A stretch of 20,024 nucleotides of DNA from Collodictyon triciliatum (lineage: Eukaryota; CRuMs): the NCBI GenBank assembly GCA_043381765.1, contig JBHJMP010001267.1, forward strand, positions 1 to 20,024, given 5' to 3'. Position 1 is the first letter of the stretch, and each line of letters starts with the position of its first letter. Below, piece after piece: positions 1-20,024 of the stretch. The notes beneath the pieces are model-generated. The model saw nothing but the letters and a program-made list of their open reading frames with translations. It ran no database searches and was not told where the DNA came from. The position numbers and the translations under genes are program-made.

Positions 1-611
1 TACTGGAGCATTGCATTGAGCAAATCTGTAGGAATACTTATATGTCAGTTACTCATACAAAATAAATGGATGAGATATGAAAAGTTCCATATTATTTCCC
101 TTTAAAACAAATAAAGCAAACCAGCGTAATGGGCCTGAGAAGCAACAGCCTCATCATGCACATTCAATTTCAGAAACCAATCAACAATGAGTTTTTGATT
201 CTCGTCAACAAGAACCTCCTCCTCAATAGCTTTGTCACTGATATAAATAAAGGGATTAAATACCAATCAATGAAAGAAATAAACTATAAAAATTGTGAAT
301 GTAGTAAATAAATCATACGCAAACAAGCGGGAATGGTAGCTTCCCAAGGACTTTCCGGTAACCGCCTCAATCAGCATGGCCAAAAAGAATCCGTCCATTA
401 AGTCATCGCGGATGTTCTTCGCCTTGAGCTCGATTTTTCCCAGGTGGTGGTTCACCCATTCCAGGACAGCCTGTGCTCAGTTGCCAGGTTAAGTAATCAA
501 TCCTCTTCGATATATAAAATAATTATTGATGATAATGTATGCATTTGTACAGACTTCGTCAATGGTGACAAGGCTGACGTTGGCCTCGGTGCTTGTTTCG
601 GTTGCAGACAT
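1..611 (-). CDS. Calponin-homology-like domain protein, 5' part (partial gene)
   Basis: Partial gene running off the left edge. Proposed exons, in transcription order, are 611-555, 470-319, 237-122 and 25-1, with phases 0, 2 and 1 that all agree across the junctions. The start is the ATG at 611 (MSATETSTEANVS...). Residues about 20-66 resemble the first half of a calponin-homology domain: an EWVNHHLGKI helix, then DDLMDGFFLAMLIEAVTGKSL, where the W..N..L, DG and LIE..TGK positions fit CH domains of actin-binding proteins such as parvin or actinin types. The following residues (KAIEEEVLVDENQKLIVDWF and DLLNAMLQ) are helical but I could not align them to the rest of a CH domain. Donors are GTCTGT, GTATGA and GTTTGC, and acceptors are TCAG, TCAG and ACAG. 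Function is inferred only as possible cytoskeletal binding. Another helical family remains possible, because only the first ~115 residues are visible. Confidence 0.55.
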
Positions 612-1443
612 GTTTTGGATATTCCTATTCCTTCGTGTGTGTTGCATAAAAAAACATCGTATTCATGGGTTATAATATATGCCAATTATCAATGAAGTTA
701 TTCTACTTTTTCTTGAATGGAAATTGTTTCATTTATCGATTCAATTTTTGAATGCGTTTTAGATAATTTCGATAGGCTAATAAGATTATATTGTATTAAA
801 GCTCATAGCTCAATATTACAACTCGTAATATTTTATTTTTCTTTATTATGAAAGAAACTATTCGTGAATACAAATATATATCAATATGAGATGAATTCTA
901 TGCTTTTTTAATTGCTTTTTTGTAATAATATTGATGTGATTTGCTTATGCATCATACAGCCACTAAACATTCTCTTAATGCTAAATATTTCGTATAATAT
1001 AACAAATGTGATGTATGAAAGTCTGCGTAATAGATTGATATTCTTCCAGGTCGACTTATATAATTCCTCTGAATGTATTCGAAATTGTGCAAATGTCCCA
1101 AACTATATGTGATGGTTAGTATGTTCCCACAGGATGTCAAATTCACAAACAAAATAAAATTGTAATACCGATACTCATGGACTACTCTCCGTTAATTAAA
1201 GCCTGGGTTTCATGGTGAAGGCTTTACGTTGGGATAAAAAAAAACCAAACCACCACCGCTTAAGTTTTGCAGGCTTAGGTGCTTGCCTTCCATTCAATGT
1301 AAGCGTTTTTTTCCATACGTGCCTTGCAGTAACAGACAAATCATGAAATATAAGCTTCTTTAGGAATTATCCATGTATATTAATACTATTCGAATGAAAA
1401 AGTAAACTTGCATTTTGCGTGAAAATAAAAAATAATTCTGAAT
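612..1443. other. AT-rich intergenic spacer
   Basis: No convincing exon was found on either strand. The interval holds the 5' flank of the CH-domain gene (left side) and, if the PIP-motif gene model is right, the 3' flank of that gene (right side). Both are on the minus strand, so this is a head-to-tail spacer. The segment around 1190-1330 is somewhat less AT-rich and contains short A and T runs, but no open frame with plausible splice borders. Confidence 0.5.
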
Positions 1444-2544
1444 TCATAATATTCCACCTTGAATTGCTTGTCCAGATTGTTTTAGTGTGAGGCGCGTCTC
1501 CAAGAACCCGTCCGCTCTTTTTGGAGAGCTCTTATGAAGGTACCTTCTTGCTTGAGCGATGCTTATTCTTCCATAGCTCCGGGTGGTTGGGTTTAAAAGG
1601 GTCGATATTGTGTTTCTATGATTGACAGCTCGTTCTGTTAGTATATGTGGCGGTGTTAACCATGATATTTTCTTTTGGCTTTTCCCTTGTGTTCTTGGAC
1701 AGAGTACGAAATAGAAGAGAAGCGTAACAAATATTTTTTTTTTATAATTTGGGTAGTTCTGATGTTGGATTGTTATTCAGCGCTTCATTCATCAAAAACA
1801 CGTTTTAACCCTTGGAGAATACTGTGAAGATGAATTGTTTGTTGTTTTTCACGTACCTTCAGTGTCGCCCTTGATGAAGCCCGGAGGAATGCGGCAGATA
1901 ATGGGTAGCAAAGAGCTGGCCTCTCTCGTTATGGACACAAAAAAAAAGCAGTTAAGTATTACTTTACTCTCGTCTCTGCAATTATTTTATTTGGGAAAGG
2001 ATGCTGTGTATTCCTGAAGTTGATCGAATAGCTGGTTCATAGTCATCTCATTATGGCACTCAAGATCTTTCAGGACTGGGCTTATTCTTTCTTTACCTTT
2101 ATGCGGGCGTGGTAGTTCTGGGGCATTTGTGCTTACCTCGAAGGTGGACGTGGCAGCCGGTTCCGTACAGGTTCTGCTTCCAGGCGCTCTGTGTGGGCGA
2201 TTAGGTGTGGCTGGAACCTTTGGTCGAGCGGAGGGCTCCATTCAGTCTGTGCAAGATGATGTTCGCCTTTACTCGCCAGCCATCGTTTGCATGGACTACT
2301 TGGTGGCCGGGTGGCGGAGAAGTAGTCGGTTATCAGGAATTGCGTCCTGCGATTTGGCCTGTAGCCTGCGTTATGGTTTTTGATGATTGTGCTTTAGTGT
2401 TGTATGTGATTGAGGATGTGATACTAAGATTCCAGGTAAATGTGTATATTTTTAAGCAGAAAGGCGGCTCTTATCATCCCTTTCTCTTTTTTTTTTTTTT
2501 TCAGAAAAAGGTAATCGAGTTAATGAATCTACATCTTACCACAT
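1444..2544 (-). CDS. Possible small basic protein with N-terminal PIP-degron motif (five-exon model)
   Basis: Tentative gene. Proposed exons in transcription order are 2544-2540, 2358-2137, 2013-1968, 1920-1857 and 1634-1444. Phases 2, 2, 0 and 1 all agree and the total is 528 bases (175 residues plus TGA). Donors include GTAAGA, GTAAGC, GTAAAG and GTACGT. The N-terminus reads MWPNRRTQFLITDYFSATR. Residues 8-15 (QFLITDYF) fit the PCNA-interacting box Q-x-x-hydrophobic-x-x-aromatic-aromatic. T12-D13 and R19, the fourth residue after the box, also fit the PIP-degron rule for CRL4-Cdt2 substrates such as p21, Cdt1 and Set8. The rest is basic, proline-rich and unrecognised. GC content of 2100-2400 is well above its surroundings, which suggests coding. 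Weak points are the five-base first exon and a competing frame on the same strand (2241-1987, 84 codons, MEPSARPKVP...). It could also be a decayed gene. Role in replication control is inference from the motif only. Confidence 0.33.
2307..2342 (-). other. PIP-box / PIP-degron coding motif
   Basis: Twelve codons read Q F L I T D Y F S A T R. The first eight match the PCNA-binding PIP box. The TD pair and the arginine four residues after the box are the two extra features known to turn a PIP box into a degron recognised by the CRL4-Cdt2 ubiquitin ligase on DNA-bound PCNA. The frame stays open from about 2391 down to about 2136. Whether it is translated is not shown. Confidence 0.45.
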
Positions 2545-2871
2545 TTTTATTTTCGTTATTTACCTACAGCCAATTACGCTGACCAACGCGTAGTGCACAC
2601 AAGTTACTATGTGATGTGATGTAAACCTGATATTCGGGCGATTTAAATCTTAGCAAATATACAGTATAGATGCATGCTGAAAAATGTCTCATACGGGCTG
2701 CTTTACATGCCACAGTCGAATTAAACGTAGGTTACTATATTTTCCACATAAATTATCTGCGAGTGTATTTTTTTCCAGTTTTTTTAGTTTTATTCATTCG
2801 GCTTCGATTCGATACGCTCCACGAACTCAGGTCTTAGAATCACAACGAAGCTGGCAACATTAAAACTCGGC
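2545..2871. other. Divergent intergenic region
   Basis: AT-rich spacer between the proposed minus-strand PIP-motif gene and the plus-strand LACTB2-like remnant. If both were ever expressed it would hold both promoters. I see no TATA box or other site that I can support. A T-run near 2768-2790 is the only conspicuous tract. Confidence 0.4.
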
Positions 2872-3507
2872 ATGTTAACAACGATAGCTGCGTTGTGTCA
2901 AATCGCTCGCACTTCTTCCTGTGTGGTGGCTGTTCTCAGTCTGAATTAGAGGCCAACGACTTTGACCGGCACAAATACGTATCTTGTCGGAACCGGCGCA
3001 AAGTGAATGCACAGGCCGCAAATCGGAAAAGATGTGGCATTCATCTCCTTCATGGATTTTGTTTTTATGATTTTGTTTTTCCTCTTCTTATTTTATCTTT
3101 CTAAATATCCATTTTATATCGATTTCTTCCTGTTGTAGACGCCTTCTTGTGGATGCGGCCGAAGTGATTGACGGGTTTGAAGATAACACGGCGCACGCCA
3201 TGCAATCGAATGTTTGCTCTCACATTGATTCTATTCTCATCACTCACTGGCATCGCGATAGTGTGGACGGCATCCTCAGCGTTATGAAGCGATTTCTTTT
3301 TGTATTTTGACACGGGAATAAGCTGTGGATGTGTATGTCACCACTCTCTTAGTTCGTTAGTGGTTTTTTTTTCCAAATTATAGGTCGGTTCATATTTCAG
3401 TGATTTATAGTCTTGTTGAATTACTTTCACGGCCTCTTTTCATTTTTTTGCAGGTTTACAAGGAGTCCCCTATGGAAAATGAAACGCCCATACGATATTA
3501 CAATTGA
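2872..3507 (+). pseudogene. LACTB2-like metallo-beta-lactamase, degenerate and truncated
   Basis: LACTB2 proteins are zinc-dependent metallo-beta-lactamase-fold endoribonucleases, in animals mitochondrial, of about 290 residues. Three exons can be read: 2872-3002, 3139-3301 and 3454-3507, with agreeing phases 2 and 0. The N-terminus aligns without gaps to the family: an IARTSSCVVAVLSLN stretch, then RPTTLTGTNTYLVGTG, then RLLVDAAEVIDG (family: ...TLQGTNTYLVGTG... and ILIDTGE), then ITHWHRDSVDGI. Several defects are visible. An in-frame TAG (2947-2949) sits where the family has the first proline of NPGP. The zinc motif THWHxDH has lost its last histidine (S instead). DTGE has become DAAE. The frame ends in TGA after about 115 residues, and I find no exon for the remaining C-terminal 60 percent. 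I call it a pseudogene; a recoded TAG or a missed distant exon is less likely. Confidence 0.7.
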
Positions 3508-4857
3508 TAGGGCCTTTTTATTTATTTAATATTTTCTTACTTGCTCTGACTTCTCATGAAACATACCACCCCACTAGATTCAGAAGCAGTGTCTTGGCCT
3601 TGAAGTTAAAGGAAGTGCCCATGCACCCCAACAAATTATGATATGAAAGCCCTTTGAACGCTTGCATTTTCTATCCAACCAAATGAAAAGCCAACCATAC
3701 AAAAAGCCTTAGCAGCTCATAGAAAGAATGAAAGATATATAATAGAATATGTCCAAGAACAAGAGACGAATTTCATAGTGTGGTAGATGTCAGTAACCTG
3801 GACGAAGCAAGGTCTGGCTTGCATCATCGCGACTAGCTTGGATAGAGCCTCACCCGCTTGAGGACTAGTGTTCGAGAAATCCATAGATTTTTTTCTTTGC
3901 GATTGCATCGAAGATGTCTTCCGTTAAGAGCCCTCAGCCCCATCAAAGAAGCGCCCTTCTTTGCCTTTAAATCACATCAAAATAATGACGCAACAAAAAT
4001 GTAATAAAAACTAGGTACAGACCCTCGCTAGCGCATAGAGCGAGCAAGAGCAACAACACTTTTATGGATTTTATTTTATTAGGTCATTTATCGCTGTAGT
4101 TATATTATAATAACTCAATATAATGATAGATATCAAAAACTTTATTGCATTATCAATCGAATGGATTTTAAAAAATGACAGCTTTGACACATGAAAACGC
4201 GTTTGGAAGATAGAAACGCCAGTAGTGATTCTAGCGAAACTTGCTTCGATTTTGGCGGGAAAGAGTTTTTCGAAGAGAGCTTCTTTTCGCCACGATGTCA
4301 TCGCGAGAAGGACAAAGTCTGTGTCGCCGGCGGCTAAAGGGGGCTGCGTATAAAAAGGGCCAATTGGATTTGCGGGTTTTGTCGATGTTGTTAGGATTAT
4401 TTCCCTTTTTACCTTAACCAAATACAATAAAATCAGGATTTCTGCAGCACACGCAACAATATTGTCGTATCGAATGGAGGGAAACAACAGGATTCTGCCA
4501 ATATGCGGCACTTTGCACGAAAATATTTTCATACTTATGTTGAAAATTCCCATGTTCCCTGGAGATTGTCACACATTCCACTCGCATTCGTTCATTTGAT
4601 ATCCATTTTTCTCAAAGGGTACATTTCGATTTATTGGCCCTGGACGTTTTTTTTCCGTACACTACTATCACTACACACAACCTGTTTTATTTGGCTATTC
4701 GTCATTCGACCATCTCATATGTCTGGTCCGCACAGATGTCCTGATTTGAATCTAAAAATTCTTTTTGTTATTTATCGTTACACCAATCAAACTCCTTTCA
4801 TTCTTTTTTTGGGTCATACACTCAAAATAACCAAATATCCCAATAATATTGACTTCG
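3508..4857. other. Spacer with two unassigned GC-richer pockets
   Basis: Mostly AT-rich DNA upstream of the ABCA gene. Two pockets look exon-like but cannot be assigned. At 3798-3908 (minus) a frame starts MQSQRKKSMDFSNTSPQAG and runs 37 codons to a possible donor (CAG followed by GTTACT). At about 4190-4370 (minus) an open frame contains MTSWRKEALFEKLFPAKIEA. The plus strand of the same pocket also holds a short frame (MSSREGQSLCRRRLKGAAYK, 40 codons). No phase-consistent gene joins them and no family is recognised. They may be exons of an unidentified gene, decayed gene remnants or noise. The ABCA promoter must lie in the right part, but no specific element is evident. Confidence 0.4.
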
Positions 4858-16425
<11,568 letters not shown>

Positions 16426-16948
16426 CACCACCGCATAAAATGCGGCGATGATGCACCTCTGCGTTTACCAGAATAAACCAGCATCAAGATTAAAAAAGTT
16501 ATTGTGCTGCAAGTGACCATGTGTCTCGCTTTCTATGTGTGGTATTATCACCAGGACACAAACCACACCACATAAGTGGATGTTTCTTAGTCAGCAAAAG
16601 ATAGTCATTATGTTTGATTTATCAAAACACAATGCAGATGGCTTCTTGGTGCTGTTGTCCTCAATAAATAATCATAAAGAAAAAGTACATACCGAAGAAT
16701 GTAAAAATCGAAAGAGCAAATGAATCAGATAAAGGTATAGACAAAAAAAAAAAACAGTTTTTAAATAAAAAAATATTAACAGAGAAACCCAAGGCTCTAA
16801 GTTCACTCTTGACACTAAAAATTCTAGAAAAAGAAAAAGAAAAAGCATAGCAGAACTGAATATAGATGTCATAGAACATCTCATTTATCTATTCTGACAC
16901 TGTTCCAATATGGAAGCTTAATTAATTTATTGTTCTTTTTAATCACCG
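16426..16948. other. Convergent 3' flanks of the ABCA and eIF2B-delta genes
   Basis: The stop codons of two convergent genes are about 520 bases apart. A candidate plus-strand poly(A) signal AATAAA is at 16472-16477, 47 bases after the ABCA stop. On the minus strand an AATAAA (16931-16926) lies 18 bases after the eIF2B-delta stop. A small perfect hairpin (CCGCAT, loop AAA, ATGCGG) is at 16431-16445, just after the ABCA stop. The rest, including A-rich tracts near 16741-16770 and 16826-16845, shows no gene. Confidence 0.6.
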
Positions 16949-19908
16949 TCAAGCGCGCTCCATATCCTTTCGATATTCACGGAGCACTACGGGGACTGAT
17001 GTAGGCGGAAGCATCCCAACTTCAGAGATGACCATCGTAACAAAATCCATGGGTGTGACATCATACTTGAGATTTAATATCTGTCCATTGTATCTTGATT
17101 AGAAATGCTGAGAATCAGAGAGAATAGGTATCCTTTCGATTATGTAAAAAGTACGCGAAGATGTTCCATATCTTTCCACTTAGAAAGCATGCTGGTTTCG
17201 TTTCCTGTTTTCGCTATGTCGTTTGCATCTCCTATGAATATAATAAACTCAATCAGTGAACTAGATATGCAGTATCTGGTTCACCAGACCACTCATAAAC
17301 AATGCCACATTTTATTCAGGGGCTAATCACCTAACTCATTCCAACAAATGGAATCAAGCTGCACACGCTCAGAGTATTTGTAAATCTCACAACATACAAT
17401 AAAAGGAACATTAGAGGCTTTTGCTGTCATCGCTACCAAAGACGTTCCAACACGGGAGATACAGTTTCCATTTTGCAGCATGGCATGCGCACCAACAAAC
17501 ACCTTAGTGACCTGTGAAAAGAAAATGGAAAATATAAGTATTTCTTTGAAAGCATTTATGAATCAGTGTACTCGAAAACGTCGTAAGGTGATTATATATA
17601 ATCATCTTTCTTTAAAAAAAAAAAAAAAAAGACAGAGAGAAGCAAAATAGAACGATAGGGTAAAATAAAAATAACCATTTTCATAATGTAAGGGAGGGCA
17701 TTAATCAAAATATATGTGGACGCTATGCCAGCCTTTGTAAGTCTGGTGAGCAAATCCTTTCCTGTAATGAGGAAACATAAATACTTCAATTTCGTATATT
17801 TATCTATTTTGTAACACCTTCCAAAGGGATAACATAAGTGAATGTTCGGACATATGCCAGGCTTTCGAAATAAAAAAAAGGTTTGTTAAGCGAGACGTGT
17901 TCCTACTTGAGTTAGACCAGAAAAGGAGCATTATATCATATTTGTATGTCTTAAAAAAAGAAACCCTCCAAAAAGGGTCTCGAATCTGCAACGATGACCC
18001 TGAATTTCTTTCCAGACTGATGCGCCATAATAAGTGTCTCTTCAACAGACGATGAGCTAGAATAATGGGAAAGTGTACATGTAAGTTATATGGGTATTTC
18101 TTTTAATAGAAACATATGGCAACCAATGCCGTAGAAGAAAAAAACCTGCTGTACGTCAGGATGACATCGCCATCCACGATTTTTTCGTTAGCTAATACAG
18201 CTATGGCATTCAACGGGTGCTGGATGCGTTGGGTGATAAAATTGTCGATCAAACTGATGAGCTGCTCTTTGGACTAGTCGTGCGTGTTTTTGTTTATTAA
18301 TTTTTGTCATCGATTTATTTTATCTTAATTTATTAATTTATTTAATTTTGGATTTATTGACACAGTGGCTTTGTATACAAAATTTCTTATTCCAAAATTG
18401 AATGATATGCAAAGCAATGATTTTACAATCTCGCATGTAATTCGTAATTCAAAAGAGCAGGGTATTATGTACATCAGTTTTAAATACAAACTGCGTTGTT
18501 TCTAAACCTGCGCTTCAGTCATCGTGGGTGATATTTTGTATATTTTGGCCTTCAACCATGTCACAATATTCCCCATCCCAATGCCAAGGTGTCGACACTC
18601 GACCAGAAACTGAATCTGGAGCTTCAATTTCTGGTCGATGTCTCGCTTGTAATCCTCATTTGACGGAGTGCTGCTCTCTTGAATAAACTACAATTAGGGC
18701 GAAGGAAAGTTTAGTGATATCATTTCCTATCTTTCTTTCTCATTTAATTTGATTTTTATATTAAAAAAAAAGGACAGAGCGGGACCACATGTAATATGGG
18801 CAAGATTTTTCTTTTTCGTTTTTTTTTTTTCAAAATAATAGCCTCGAAATACGAGAGCGTCCCAAAAAATAAAAAGAAGGATTGATGACGCCGTGAATTC
18901 ATGTTAACTACCTGTCTTATGGATGTCAAAAGTCCGATGCATCGTGCATTAGTCCCCAGGATTTGATGGTTAGCAAGCTGCATCCCGAAGCGGATGACCG
19001 CAGGATGGATGTCTGTCTTTGAAAAGGCGATACCCAAGGAGAGACCGTTGGTGGACTCATATTGAGGCAAATGAGAAAACAAGGGGACCTGCTTCTTGGA
19101 CAACTCCCTCGGAATAATCTAACGCAGTTATTCAATAATATCTTGAGAGACTTCATTGAAGAGATGAAATGATAATATATAGAAGAATAAGGACGAAAGG
19201 AAACAGAAGTAAAGTATGCACAAAACACATCACTAACATTAGGTAGTCAGGATTAAATCATACCTGCTTCTTTGTAATCTTGGCCAATCTCTTTGCATCA
19301 TCAAACTGGGCTACGGCCGGAGCAATAACCTGGGCAGCCTTTCTAGGGACGGCAGAAGGTTGCGAAGCAGAAATCACGTCCTTCTCCTTCTCCTTCTCCT
19401 TATCTTTGTCCTTTTCTTTATCTTTGTCTTTTTCTTTGTCTTTTTCTTTGTCTTTTTCTTTGTCTTTTTCTTTGTCTTTTTCTTTGTCTTTTTCTTTGTC
19501 AGCCACGCCGATGCTGGACTTTCGGGAGGCTGCCTTGCGCTCGGGCCGGTCATCGTGCTGCGAGTGGGTGGGTTTCTCGTCAAGTGAATCAGCCAATCCT
19601 GCGGCGCGTTGGGCGCTGTTGTGCGACTGAGCCGCGTGAAGCGCAGCCGTGATGAAAGTGGAGGGCGAAGTGGACAGCGCGTATGCGGCCGACGGGATGG
19701 AAGACGGGTGTCCCGGCGTGGTCGACAGAGAGGTCCCCGGCGATGAAGAGTCGCGTCGCACGTTGAGTGATCGTGAGGCAGGTGAGAAGAAAGTGCCGAA
19801 CGAGCTGCTCAGTGAGCCCGGCTGCGAGCCAGAGTGTGACCCCGACTGGGATCCGCTGGAGTTGTGTGCGCTGGGGATGGCGATGCTGTCGCTCTTTTTG
19901 AAGGACAT
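16949..19908 (-). CDS. EIF2B4: Translation initiation factor eIF2B subunit delta, nine exons
   Basis: Regulatory subunit of eIF2B, the cytosolic guanine-nucleotide exchange factor that recharges eIF2 with GTP; the alpha, beta and delta subunits sense phosphorylated eIF2. Exons in transcription order: 19908-19264, 19118-18912, 18687-18508, 18273-18146, 18056-17965, 17761-17676, 17511-17331, 17231-17155 and 17080-16949. Total 1728 bases, 575 residues plus TGA, with all phases consistent. The first ~190 residues are a Ser/Pro-rich, then Lys/Asp/Glu-repeat tail, as is usual for delta. The Rossmann-like IF-2B domain follows: VPLFSHLPQYE, IHPAVIRFGMQLA, NARCIGLL, RDIDQKLKLQIQFLVECR, DGDVILTYSSSSV, KKFRVIVADSRPFLEG, AGIASTYILINALPYIMK, VTKVFVGAHAMLQNG, SRVGTSLVA, VPFIVCCEIYKY, QLDSICWNEL, YDVTPMDFVTMVISEVGM and PPTSVPVVLREY at the C-terminus. 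Length is near the family range (about 520-570). Start: the first ATG of the long open frame. Confidence 0.93.
19382..19500 (-). repeat. 12-base coding minisatellite (Lys-Glu-Lys-Asp) in eIF2B delta
   Basis: Tandem copies of the 12-base unit GACAAAGAAAAA (minus strand), with a few variant copies at the C-terminal end of the tract, encode an uninterrupted run of about 40 residues of D-K-E-K type. It lies in exon 1, between the Ser-rich tail and the conserved domain. Lysine-rich charged stretches are typical of eIF2B-delta N-termini, but the near-perfect DNA repeat shows recent slippage. Its length should vary between strains. Confidence 0.92.
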
Positions 19909-19928
19909 TCGCTTCTGCGTGCGTTTGT

Positions 19929-19967
19929 TTTTTTTTTTGTTTTTTTGTTTTTTTGTTTTTTGTTTTT

Positions 19968-20024
<57 letters not shown>
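19929..20024. repeat. T-rich to pure poly-T tract at window end
   Basis: From 19929 a T-rich sequence with scattered G, roughly TTTTTTG units, passes into uninterrupted T from about 19970 to the end. On the minus strand it is a poly-A tract upstream of the eIF2B-delta start codon, where it would lie in the 5' leader or promoter. A homopolymer of this length at the very edge may mark an assembly break, and its true length is unreliable. Confidence 0.85.

Noticed and set aside
17128-17137. GTATCCTTTC on the plus strand, resembling a U12 GT-AG donor
   Set aside because: The gene here is on the minus strand and this lies inside an ordinary intron of eIF2B delta; ATATCCTTT at about 16964 (plus) is likewise within the antisense of its last coding exon.
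17800-17875. Minus-strand frame AYVRTFTYVIPLEG resembling part of the eIF2B-delta core
   Set aside because: Its phase does not fit the preceding exon, and the true continuation (GKDLLTRLTKAGIASTYILI) is at 17761-17676; this segment is intronic.
19360-19630. Plus-strand open frames over the eIF2B-delta first exon (FSFSLSLS and FVFFFVF runs)
   Set aside because: Antisense shadows of the minus-strand Lys-Glu-Lys-Asp minisatellite; no splice or homology support.

Overview
The window is nuclear DNA from a eukaryote, most likely a unicellular protist. Genes are cut into many short exons (about 40-280 bases) by short AT-rich introns with GT..AG ends, intergenic DNA is AT-rich, and homopolymers and microsatellites are common. 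I cannot name the lineage. Nothing prokaryotic (operons, Shine-Dalgarno sites, IS elements, CRISPR) is present. All exon models below were built by eye from splice signals, reading phase and family similarity.

Layout. (1) 1-611, minus strand: 5' end of a gene starting with a calponin-homology-like domain, running off the left edge. (2) 1444-2544, minus strand: a possible five-exon gene for a small basic protein with an N-terminal PCNA-interacting motif of the PIP-degron type; family not recognised. (3) 2872-3507, plus strand: a degenerate, truncated copy of a LACTB2-like metallo-beta-lactamase gene. (4) 3508-4857: mostly AT-rich spacer with two GC-richer pockets I could not assign. (5) 4858-16425, plus strand: a complete ABC transporter gene of subfamily A, 52 exons and 1687 codons, whose reading phase closes exactly. 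(6) 16426-16948: convergent 3' ends. (7) 16949-19908, minus strand: a complete nine-exon gene for the delta subunit of eIF2B (575 codons). (8) 19909-20024: T-rich to pure poly-T end of the window.

The two confident genes are unrelated housekeeping-type functions: a membrane lipid-type exporter and a translation initiation exchange-factor subunit. They converge tail to tail with about 520 bases between stop codons, and nothing suggests a shared pathway.

The most notable observations concern splicing. One ABCA intron (7099-7213) has AT..AC ends with an exact U12-type donor and a U12-like branch site, and it restores the family's conserved sequence exactly. This implies a minor spliceosome in the organism. 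A second intron (14872-14981) is best read as GC..AG. A third ends seven bases after a 96-base pure ATT repeat. The PIP-degron frame and the LACTB2 remnant are the other items worth following up.
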